Source: a virus. From it: 64,000 nucleotides of DNA. Below are positions 42,356-50,161 of this stretch, in pieces (position 1 is the first letter of the stretch; each line of letters opens with the position of its first letter). Position numbers and translations under genes: made by a program. The stretch lies in IMG/VR virus record IMGVR_UViG_3300050033_000890, positions 1 through 64,000 of that record, one strand, 5' to 3'. Below the pieces are notes generated by a model that saw only the letters and a list, made by a program, of their open reading frames with translations, was not told where the DNA came from and did no database searches.

Positions 42356-45300
42356 TCACTGGTAATCCTCTGGATTCCGGCGAATATCTCTCAGCAAGTC
42401 CTCTGTCTGATCTATATCGGCGCGCACGCGAACATTCGTGTGATTCACATGTCCTGCATGAACGGAGGTTCTGACGTCCGCCTTCTTGTCGTTGGCTGCC
42501 AGCATGATCTGTTCCACCGCACGCCGAAGCTGGTCGGGAGAACGGTCATCGCCGCTGGTCAATTCACGAACAGCTCCATCGATGTAAGGCTTCCGCCACA
42601 GGAGGGAAGCCCTGTCGTCAAAGATGTTGAAGTCGTGTGCATCATACCCCTCCTGCTGGATTATCTTCAGCTCAACATCCTGGTAATCCAAAGCCTCATC
42701 AAACGCTTCAGAGCCGTGCTCAGGGAGAGCGAATCCAGTCCGGGAGAAGAAGTCCGCAATCTCTTTCGAACGCAGCCAGTTGCCGTAGTCGAGGCCGGTG
42801 TCAGCCTTCTCGAACTCTTCAACGTCGGCTTCGTCGTACAGCCGTCCGCCCTCGCCGATCTCCTCGTGATCCTTGCCTTCCGCCTCGGCAATGCGGGACT
42901 TTTGCACTGCCCATTGGGCGGACAAAGCGCGTTGCATCTCTGGAGATGCAACCTTCAGGATATGGGATATCTTGCTCGGATCGGTCTCAGCAAGAAACTC
43001 ACGGAAGTAGTGGGATTCACGAGCGGGAAGGGTGGAAGCAACGAAGGTCGGCGCGGCAAACAGGTTGGCGCCGATCGATGTCCTCTGTCCCTTATTAGTA
43101 TAGGAGCCTGACGCACGACCATCCAGATCGCGCAGGTAGGTCATGACGTCGGCTAGAGTGTTGAGATCCCGGCGTTTCTGAACGTCGCCAGGCAGCACAG
43201 TTTGGCCGGTCAGGCGCTCGACCAGACCGCGGGCATAGGGCATGAGGAAGTCGTGGATCGGGCGCTCCCAACGCCGCATCCTCGTGCCTGCAACCTCGTT
43301 GTTGATGTACTGGGCCAGCGGGGTGCGTTCCTGCCAGAACTTGGTGTGGGCCGGTGAGGGCACATACCTCATCGGATTCAATGCACTGGAATCTCCCTGG
43401 AAGGCCAAACCCTCGGCCATGCCGCCGATGGCGCGCCCCAGTTTGCCGTGCATGGAACGAGCTTCGGCCCCGCCGAGATCCTCGCGGTACTGGCCGAAGC
43501 CTTGATCGATCAGCTCCCGGTTGACATTCTCTCCATTGGCCAGGATGACAGTTCGAATAGACTCGGCACTGTCCGTAGCTCCTTTGGGAACAACAGCCCG
43601 GATCGATGTTCCTTCGGCCAAATGATCGGCCAGATACTGCTGCATGGCATCACGACGGCGGTCGACTTCGAGGGCCACCTCGCTGCGGGTCATGTCGTTG
43701 TTCTCGCCGAGGATCTTCGCCGACAGGTCTGCCGCGCTCATACCCACGGAAGAGAACTGGAAGCGCCGGCCGGGAAACTCCTTGAGGGTGACGCCCCCTG
43801 GAGAAACCTCATCGACGGTGCCAGAAATCTCATCGACAGGGGCGGTGAAGTGCCTGTCGTTCATCCGGATGATCGATTCCCGGGTCTGCTTCACCCGGTT
43901 CATGATCTTCTCGTATTCGATCTCCAGCTCGGTGTCGCCCTTGGCTTGCTGGGCTACGCGCTGCCTGATGTTGTGGTACTCGCGTGAGTAGGGAGCCACA
44001 TCGGCCAGGATAGCCATCTTGTTGATATCGGGATAGTCTTCTGGGTCTACGTCTTTCAGCTCGGGATGGAGCGCCGCGTAGCCGGCGCCGGGCAGGCGGG
44101 CAAAGCCCTGATCGACCTTAATGAAGGGATCGCCGACATGGAAGTTGGTGTAGTAATCATCACCAGGGAGCCAGCTTGCGGCCGTGTTGGGGATCTCGTT
44201 GGCCTGAGGAGAGAAGCTCTCACGCTGGACAAATCGGCGGAAGGGTTCTGTATAGCCAAAGTGTTCTGTGCCTGAGAGGGATGGACCAATGCCGGCGCCC
44301 AGCTCCTTCTCGTAGTAGCGACGGGAGAAGTTGTCGATCTGACGAGATCCTTGATAGTCGACCTCTTTGCCCAGACTGTTGGTGTTGGGAAACAGTCCCT
44401 GATAGCCACTCTTGGCGATGAAGCCGTAGAGTCCGGTGTACTCGGCGAAGATTGTAGCTTCCTTCTTGAGGGCGTTGCCGATCGAGAATTCATCCTTCGG
44501 CAGTGGCGGAGGAAGAGCCTCCGGACCTTTGGGCTCGATGCGTGTCGAGTAGAGGGTGTACTCCTTGCCATCCCAATCCTCTTCGTGCATTCTGATCGTC
44601 GGCTTGACCAGCTTGCCGATCGTGGCGCCAAGCAACGGGCCGATGAGCGGCACATTGGTAAATGCCGGCGACGCCACTGGGTACGGGCGGTCCTCGTAGT
44701 GCAGTTTTTCGAGGTAATATGGGTCCTTCAGCCAGCGGATGGGGTGCAGGATCGGGTTGTGCTTCCACTTCTCTTCTTCCGATCCGAACATCGAGATGTC
44801 TTCCGCGCGGCTCTTGTGCAGGGCGCTCCAGTGAGGCCGCCATGCCTTGATGCGCGCGCCTTCAAAGGGGGTTGATCCCAGCTCCCACCAGCGTCCACTT
44901 CGGATTGGAACCTCGTCCAATCCGGAATAGACATCGCGCAACTCATTGCCAGTCTTGCGAGAACCAAGCATTTCAGGCAGGAAAGGCAACGCTGCCACCA
45001 GACCAATTGCCGCTCCTCTGCCGGGTGTGCCCAGACCTTTCCAGATCTGAGTCAGGCCTTCGATGGATGCCAGCTTCTTACCGCTGGTGCCGGCCCATGT
45101 CCGCAGAGCCCTCACATCCGGCAGAAGATGTGAGCCTGCTTTTCGAAGATCCTCGGTGGCGAACTGGCCACGCACGACGCGCGAGTAGTGCAGCAGGCCC
45201 CCGGCAAAGGCACCGGCCGCGGGAAGTGCCAGCGGACCGTACTGTGGTCCCGGGACTGTATTCTCGTAGAATTCGGTGACCTTGCGGCCGCCGGGAAGCA

Positions 45301-46369
45301 TGTCTGTCAGATCCGCCCGGAGGACGTTGGCCTTGAGGCCGAGATCGATGACCTTGTCGCTGGGATGCCCAAGCTTGTAATCCAGCCAGCCAGCGGCGGT
45401 CGCGGCCAGCGCGATCGGCAGTACGCGCTTGGTGAGCATCTGGTTGACGATGCCACCTTCACCGGCGAAAGGAAGATGGAAGGTCTTGTTCCAGGTGCCT
45501 GCCTTGAGACCGAAACCTGCTTCGGCAAAGAGCCGTTGAGGGCGCTCCACTGCTTCGAGAGATTCAACCTGAAAGCGCGACCAGACGTTGCGAGCTGTCT
45601 GCGCAGCTTCCTCACCCAGATTGCCTTCGACATGAGCCCGGCTGTGGAACGGCCGGAACTTCGGATCAGAAGCATCCTTGGAGGCCTCTCTCCAGGGAGA
45701 CGCGTTGGTGATGCGCTGCGAAGATCTGTATGTCTGGAAATTCTCCCACATCCGCTCGCGAAAGTTGGGATTCGTGGACCAATGGAGGGGCGGCTGGTGC
45801 AGGTTCTGGCCGAGGCGGGAAGCAGTGCCGGCGAGACGGCCTTCCGATGGAGTGAACCGAGTCTCGAAGTCGATCCCGTCCCGGCCCACCAGTTTCATGT
45901 AGGCAGAGCCAGCGCGCCGACGGCCCTTGAACAACAAGGGGTTGCCTTCGGTGACCTGCTGGAGGACTTCGAAATCGACGCCTGCAGCTTTGAACTGACG
46001 TTGGAATGTCTCGCCGACGATGTTGAGCGACCCGTCCAGGTTGGTCAGCATCGACCGTGTGAACTTCAACTCTTCGGGAGTTGTGTAGGAAGAGAGCCGT
46101 TCGGTAAACGCGAAGGTCCGGCCAATGTGGAAGGGAGTCTGATTCTCGAACTTCTGCGCCCAGTTCTGAAGCGTCGGGGCATACTCCGGCACCGTCGCCA
46201 GCATCGTCCGATGCGTGGCATACAAAGCCGTGCCCACAACCCCGACTCCGATCGCTCGGACCCAGGGATTGTAGGCCTCTTCACTTTCCAGTTGAAAGGA
46301 TTTGTCGGAAGCGAAACGAGGACGTCCGGCTGTGGTTTCGATCACGGGTTGCGAGGAATCCAAGGGCAC
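42356..46369 (-). CDS. 1337-aa tape-measure-position virion protein, SNase-like domain
   Basis: It follows two chaperone-position genes, the slot of a tape measure. It lacks the long repetitive helix of classical tape measures and instead has several hydrophobic Gly/Ala segments (IGVGVVGTALYATH; VLPIALAATAAGW; LALPAAGAFAGGLL; GRGAAIGLVAALPFL; PLIGPLLGATIG). Residues about 845-965 resemble a staphylococcal-nuclease-like fold (SGTVDEVSPGGVTLKEFPGR; AEGTSIRAVVP; ILANGENVNRELIDQGFGQY), but the catalytic Arg/Glu set is not evident. It may be an ejected channel or internal protein that works with the RNAP-like protein. Confidence 0.75.
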   Translation of the reverse strand: MPLDSSQPVIETTAGRPRFASDKSFQLESEEAYNPWVRAIGVGVVGTALYATHRTMLATVPEYAPTLQNWAQKFENQTPFHIGRTFAFTERLSSYTTPEELKFTRSMLTNLDGSLNIVGETFQRQFKAAGVDFEVLQQVTEGNPLLFKGRRRAGSAYMKLVGRDGIDFETRFTPSEGRLAGTASRLGQNLHQPPLHWSTNPNFRERMWENFQTYRSSQRITNASPWREASKDASDPKFRPFHSRAHVEGNLGEEAAQTARNVWSRFQVESLEAVERPQRLFAEAGFGLKAGTWNKTFHLPFAGEGGIVNQMLTKRVLPIALAATAAGWLDYKLGHPSDKVIDLGLKANVLRADLTDMLPGGRKVTEFYENTVPGPQYGPLALPAAGAFAGGLLHYSRVVRGQFATEDLRKAGSHLLPDVRALRTWAGTSGKKLASIEGLTQIWKGLGTPGRGAAIGLVAALPFLPEMLGSRKTGNELRDVYSGLDEVPIRSGRWWELGSTPFEGARIKAWRPHWSALHKSRAEDISMFGSEEEKWKHNPILHPIRWLKDPYYLEKLHYEDRPYPVASPAFTNVPLIGPLLGATIGKLVKPTIRMHEEDWDGKEYTLYSTRIEPKGPEALPPPLPKDEFSIGNALKKEATIFAEYTGLYGFIAKSGYQGLFPNTNSLGKEVDYQGSRQIDNFSRRYYEKELGAGIGPSLSGTEHFGYTEPFRRFVQRESFSPQANEIPNTAASWLPGDDYYTNFHVGDPFIKVDQGFARLPGAGYAALHPELKDVDPEDYPDINKMAILADVAPYSREYHNIRQRVAQQAKGDTELEIEYEKIMNRVKQTRESIIRMNDRHFTAPVDEISGTVDEVSPGGVTLKEFPGRRFQFSSVGMSAADLSAKILGENNDMTRSEVALEVDRRRDAMQQYLADHLAEGTSIRAVVPKGATDSAESIRTVILANGENVNRELIDQGFGQYREDLGGAEARSMHGKLGRAIGGMAEGLAFQGDSSALNPMRYVPSPAHTKFWQERTPLAQYINNEVAGTRMRRWERPIHDFLMPYARGLVERLTGQTVLPGDVQKRRDLNTLADVMTYLRDLDGRASGSYTNKGQRTSIGANLFAAPTFVASTLPARESHYFREFLAETDPSKISHILKVASPEMQRALSAQWAVQKSRIAEAEGKDHEEIGEGGRLYDEADVEEFEKADTGLDYGNWLRSKEIADFFSRTGFALPEHGSEAFDEALDYQDVELKIIQQEGYDAHDFNIFDDRASLLWRKPYIDGAVRELTSGDDRSPDQLRRAVEQIMLAANDKKADVRTSVHAGHVNHTNVRVRADIDQTEDLLRDIRRNPEDYQ

Positions 46370-46378
46370 AGCATCCCC

Positions 46379-46954
46379 TTACTTACGGGAGTTGACTACG
46401 CGATTGACAACTTTCTGTTGTGCCGGACTCAGCTCACGCTTGGCAGGCTTCGGAGGGCCTTCAGGGTGACCAGACTTCTTACCAGGATGCTGGGCATCCA
46501 GCTTCTCCGGGTCTCCCGGCTCGAGCTTGCGCCCAGAGACGAACTCGGCGGAGGCGAGACGCTCGAAGAACATCTCCGCATCCCACTGCTCGATCTCCTC
46601 GAAGGTGTAACGGAAGATCCCGGCGATGATCGACTTGGCGGAGTTCAACCAGCTTGACTTCAGTTCGATGCGCTTCATTTCGAGCGCGCGTTTGACGTCC
46701 TTGTATTCTCCGTTGAACGGATTAGAGTCCAGCAATGCTCGGGCAATCCATTCGACGAGTCCGGCCGGCGCCTGGTAAACAGGGTCGCCATCCAGAGGAG
46801 GGCCATCAAGCACAACTGCCCGGTATACGTCGCAGTAGACGGAAGCCGGGCAGTCATAATCGAGTTGTCGATCAAACTTCTTGAACTCTGCCCAGGTGAG
46901 TGAACGCCACTTCACTTTACGGCCGCTCGGCCAACGGGCAAAGAATACCTGCAT
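46379..46954 (-). CDS. probable tail assembly chaperone-position protein
   Basis: This 191-aa protein lies between the 142-aa protein and the tape-measure-position gene, where tail assembly chaperones are encoded. Residues 1-130 are mainly helical (YKDVKRALEMKRIELKSSWL); the C-terminus is Lys/Pro-rich and probably disordered (KKSGHPEGPPKPAKRELSP). It does not overlap its neighbour in a frameshift arrangement, so the pair is encoded as two separate genes here. The assignment rests on position. Confidence 0.6.
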   Translation of the reverse strand: MQVFFARWPSGRKVKWRSLTWAEFKKFDRQLDYDCPASVYCDVYRAVVLDGPPLDGDPVYQAPAGLVEWIARALLDSNPFNGEYKDVKRALEMKRIELKSSWLNSAKSIIAGIFRYTFEEIEQWDAEMFFERLASAEFVSGRKLEPGDPEKLDAQHPGKKSGHPEGPPKPAKRELSPAQQKVVNRVVNSRK

Positions 46955-46962
46955 GGCGCTCC

Positions 46963-47391
46963 TTACAGATCGGCGCTGAAGCGGTTGATGTCCATCGGGT
47001 CCATGTAGTCAGAGAGCTGATAGATGATCTCTTGCAGCGTCTGGGGAAGGCCGGCGCCCGCCCCCTTCAGTGCGAGATCGGACAGCTTGTGATCGATGGT
47101 CGAGCTGGTCCACACGCAACAGCGGATCGCCATGAGGATCTGGACCTCGGCTTGCACCTTCTCTGGCGGGATGTTCGGAGGAAGGCTCGCCTGCAGCTGC
47201 CCCAGTTCCTGGCCGCCGATGGCCCGCAGCACATAAACGCGCTTCCCGTCCGTCGAGTGCCAGATACGGAGGCGCGCGCCTGGCGCCTGCTGCTTCCACT
47301 GTTCGATCTGCTCCAGGCTCGGAGCCTCCGGAAACGTCTGGAGGAACTCGAAAGGGGTGATTTGGGGTTGTTCTTTGATCTGATCGGACAT
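46963..47391 (-). CDS. probable tail assembly chaperone-position protein
   Basis: This 142-aa protein directly follows the tube-like genes and precedes the 191-aa protein. A QIKEQPQITPFEFLQTFP start and a helical middle (PPEKVQAEVQILMAIRCCVW) fit small cytosolic chaperones. A good ribosome binding site (AGGAG) precedes the ATG. The family is not recognised by sequence. Confidence 0.6.
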   Translation of the reverse strand: MSDQIKEQPQITPFEFLQTFPEAPSLEQIEQWKQQAPGARLRIWHSTDGKRVYVLRAIGGQELGQLQASLPPNIPPEKVQAEVQILMAIRCCVWTSSTIDHKLSDLALKGAGAGLPQTLQEIIYQLSDYMDPMDINRFSADL

Positions 47392-47418
47392 GAGTCGATG
47401 CTCCTAAAGGTTGGTCGG

Positions 47419-48240
47419 TTAGTTTGCAGAGCGGGCAACGAAGCCATAGCAGTCCAGCAGTGTCTGGCCGGATTGGTCGTAAACCTGCTCGTTCGAGATC
47501 AGCAGGCAGTTGCGGAGAATCCTCTCCACCGTGCGGCCCGCGCCTGTCAGTTCGCAGTGAATGTCGAACGGGATGTTCAGCACAATCGCGTTTGGAGTGT
47601 CGCTCTGAACAGTGGCGGATTGCTTGGCGGCGTTGATCGCGTCCGGGCCGCCCTGGGCGGCCAGAGACTGGATCTGCTGGCTGATGATGTTCAACTGCGC
47701 CTGGTAGCTTGCGGTGGCAGACGGCGACAAGGCGCCTTGCATGGCGTTGGTGATCTGCTGACTCTGCTGCACCAGAGAAGCGATCTGCGCGCCAGCCTGT
47801 CCTGTTGCTGATGCCTGAACCGGCTGGGTGTATATCTTCGCGAACTCTTTGAGGACCGTGTACAGGTAGCCCTCAGTCACGAAGTTAATCGCGATCTGCC
47901 CTTGTACCAAAAGCCTGCCGGTCCCAAACGCATCCGCGCTTCGTGAACAATACCCAAACATGGGAATTCGGTTGCCCTGATAGGCAAACTGCAGGTTCAC
48001 CAGTTCGTCGATGAACAGGTTGCCGATGTACATCTGGGCCTGTGTGGCGGTGAAATACTTGCCATCCGTCGAGTTGGGATAGATCCACTCGTAGCTGGGA
48101 GCAAGCGAGGGGATGACGATACCGCCGGGAGTGTTCTGGGCATTCGCTGCAGCCGGAGTGGCCGATCCCGGAGCTGGGGGCTTCTGAACGGCGTTGGAAC
48201 TTGCCGTTGGCGCCATCGGACTGCCGGCGATAATCGTCAC
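47419..48240 (-). CDS. tail tube-like paralogue 3
   Basis: This 273-aa protein shares the tube-like plan with the next two genes upstream: ELVNLQFAYQGNRIPMFGYC, then GRLLVQGQIAINFVTEGYLY, and a closing strand block (IVLNIPFDIHCELTGAGRTV). Between them is an inserted helical region (QQSQQITNAMQGALSPSATA) of about 80 residues. An Ala/Pro-rich N-terminus of 40 residues is probably disordered. It could be a tube initiator, terminator or minor tube ring. Confidence 0.65.
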   Translation of the reverse strand: MTIIAGSPMAPTASSNAVQKPPAPGSATPAAANAQNTPGGIVIPSLAPSYEWIYPNSTDGKYFTATQAQMYIGNLFIDELVNLQFAYQGNRIPMFGYCSRSADAFGTGRLLVQGQIAINFVTEGYLYTVLKEFAKIYTQPVQASATGQAGAQIASLVQQSQQITNAMQGALSPSATASYQAQLNIISQQIQSLAAQGGPDAINAAKQSATVQSDTPNAIVLNIPFDIHCELTGAGRTVERILRNCLLISNEQVYDQSGQTLLDCYGFVARSAN

Positions 48241-48249
48241 GTCGATTCC

Positions 48250-49260
48250 TTACTGAGCTGCCTGTTGGTTCAGGACCGTGCCCACGGTTCTCTGCGGCGC
48301 CGTCACGGTACTCCCGGCGGCGGCTCCGTAAAGGCTGCTCTTGTTGAGAGGCATCAAGGGCGTGAAGTCCGCGGCAACGTAGGAGATTGTCTGTTCGCTC
48401 AACATATCCTGGATGGAGTAGACGTCACCCGACGTCACAAGCTCGACACCCAGCAACCGCTGAGAGCTGATGTTCCCATACTCATCGGCGAACAGAAGAG
48501 TGAGATTGAAGGGAGGAAGCTGATCCACCTTCATGTAGGTTGTGTCTTTGGAGAGGTCGGATGTGAACGCGCCGGAATTGAGGAAGGCGTAAAGGACGTC
48601 CGTGGTGAACTTGGTCATCACCAAGGTGCCGGCGATTGTGCGCCGGCCGCGCGCCCAGCCTTTTGGATTGATGTAACCACAGGCCACCGCGGGAGACTTC
48701 ACACGATGGACGGATACCGTAATGGTGGTCAGCTCCACAAGCTGCTTTGCCTGGCGCGCAGGCTTGGAAGTCGCCTGCTGGGAGACGCTGTTGGAGTTGG
48801 TGGTTGTCGACAGGCCAGTAGGATTGGTCGTGTTGGTGCCGTCATTGGCCACCTCGATCAGCACCTTCAGGTTCGATCCCGTGTAGGATGCCTCGTGATA
48901 CAGTCCGTTGCCTGGATTCAGGTTGTGCTGTTGCGCGGGATTGTTCGCCGGCACAGACGAGGACTTGAGAGCAGAGCTGATCGGGTTGAAGGACGAAATG
49001 GGAGGACCGGTGATTCCGCCGCCGGCAGAAACACTCGATGCCGGATAGTAGTTGCCGTCGCTGCCCAGAACCATTCCTGGCTGGGTGGAATCGGTATAGC
49101 TGGTCGATGTTTCCGAGGCGTTCGGCAGCGCAGGCGCCGGACTGGCGTCGGTCTGGAGACCTCCAGACACAATGGGAGTAGCTTGTGACGAGAAGGACTC
49201 GACACCGCTGGTTACCATGCTTTGGTCGGGGGAGACGTAACTGATGGGAGGGATGCTCAT
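48250..49260 (-). CDS. tail tube-like paralogue 2
   Basis: This 336-aa protein starts at ATG 49260 (MSIPPISYVSPDQSMVTSG) after an intrinsic terminator; a TTG at 49311 is less likely. About 140 residues of Ser/Thr/Pro-rich linker precede a tube-like domain: ELTTITVSVHRVKSPAVACG, GRRTIAGTLVMTKFTTDVLY, PPFNLTLLFADEYGNISSQR, LLGVELV. The same block order occurs in the 231-aa protein upstream, which supports duplication. No good ribosome binding site is seen. Confidence 0.65.
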   Translation of the reverse strand: MSIPPISYVSPDQSMVTSGVESFSSQATPIVSGGLQTDASPAPALPNASETSTSYTDSTQPGMVLGSDGNYYPASSVSAGGGITGPPISSFNPISSALKSSSVPANNPAQQHNLNPGNGLYHEASYTGSNLKVLIEVANDGTNTTNPTGLSTTTNSNSVSQQATSKPARQAKQLVELTTITVSVHRVKSPAVACGYINPKGWARGRRTIAGTLVMTKFTTDVLYAFLNSGAFTSDLSKDTTYMKVDQLPPFNLTLLFADEYGNISSQRLLGVELVTSGDVYSIQDMLSEQTISYVAADFTPLMPLNKSSLYGAAAGSTVTAPQRTVGTVLNQQAAQ

Positions 49261-49272
49261 ATCTGAATAAAA

Positions 49273-49326
49273 GGGCAGCTTCCAGCATGGCGGAGAAGAA
49301 TGAAGAGCCAAAGCCAGAAGCTGCCC
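49273..49326 (-). terminator. intrinsic terminator between tube-like genes
   Basis: Arms GGGCAGCTTC (49273-49282) and GAAGCTGCCC (49317-49326) pair over 10 bp around a 34-base loop. On the minus strand the stem is followed directly by TTTTATT. Partial termination here would make the main tube protein in excess over the paralogues downstream. Confidence 0.6.
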
Positions 49327-49347
49327 AGAGAGCGAAAGGGGAAGCGA

Positions 49348-50043
49348 TTACAGTGTGAAGGATGTGCCGCCGATGCCACTCGCAGACTGGAACGGACTCG
49401 GAACGGCCGACATGGGCTCGACCACGCGGGCAACGAAAGTCGCCTGCATCTCGGTCACGGCATCGTCGATGGAGATGCCCATTCCCTCGTTGAGGATCTC
49501 AACGCCGAAGATCTTGGCCGCGCACATCGCGCCGTACTCATTGGCGCCGCTCAGCGTCACGTCGAAGGGCAGGATCTGATCGGAATACCAAGGCGTCGCC
49601 AGTTCGCTGTTGGAGGCGCTGCTGGTCATGGTCATCTGATCGAGCTGACTGATGGTCGAAGAGATCGAGGGACCTGTGTCCCGAACGACCGAGGACTGGA
49701 AGACAGCTGTCCCGTTGGCCACATTCGAGAACTGAGGCCGGATCTCATCGGCATCGGCCACAAAGGTGCCGAGAGCCATTTGGAAGAGGTTGAGCAGCGC
49801 ATGGCGATCGAAGTTGATCCAGACGAGCGAGCCGGCGATGCCGCGCTTGTTGCGCGAGTATGCACGAGGATCACAAGAACCCATCGTGTAGATTGGTGCC
49901 TTTTCACGAGTCACGGAGTAAGAGATAGCCTGGAGCTCTGCAAACTGGAACTGACCAATCACAGCAGTAATGTCAGCACCAGCAAACGAGTTGTAGGAGC
50001 GGCTGATCTCGCTTGCAAGGACGCCGCCGGGAAGAGAAGACAT
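49348..50043 (-). CDS. tail tube protein (main candidate)
   Basis: This 231-aa protein lies directly after the sheath gene, the classic tube position in myophages. It is mostly beta with a short helix, as tube proteins are. Blocks shared with its two paralogues are ELQAISYSVTREKAPIYTMG, RGIAGSLVWINFDRHALLNL and LPFDVTLSGANEYGAMCAAK, then IFGVEIL. AGGAG precedes the ATG. A terminator follows the gene. Family match is by architecture and position, not by a named motif. Confidence 0.72.
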   Translation of the reverse strand: MSSLPGGVLASEISRSYNSFAGADITAVIGQFQFAELQAISYSVTREKAPIYTMGSCDPRAYSRNKRGIAGSLVWINFDRHALLNLFQMALGTFVADADEIRPQFSNVANGTAVFQSSVVRDTGPSISSTISQLDQMTMTSSASNSELATPWYSDQILPFDVTLSGANEYGAMCAAKIFGVEILNEGMGISIDDAVTEMQATFVARVVEPMSAVPSPFQSASGIGGTSFTL

Positions 50044-50089
50044 GTTTACTCCTTGGGAGGATGAAACTCACGTAAGATCGTGAATTGCA

Positions 50090-50123
50090 GCTCCGCGGGG
50101 ACCAGGGCGATCCCCAGCGGAGC
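50090..50123. terminator. stem-loop between sheath and tube genes
   Basis: GCTCCGC-GGGGA pairs with TCCCC-A-GCGGAGC (12 bp with one bulge) around a nine-base loop. It lacks a strong U-tract, so it may be an attenuator or an mRNA-stabilising hairpin upstream of the abundant tube message. Confidence 0.45.
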
Positions 50124-50161
50124 CAGACCGCGGCAGGTTAGCTGCGGTAGGTGAGGTTGGC

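Noticed and set aside
43097-43102. TATACT core inside the 1337-aa gene
   Set aside because: It lies in coding sequence with no downstream gene start, so it is not annotated as a promoter.
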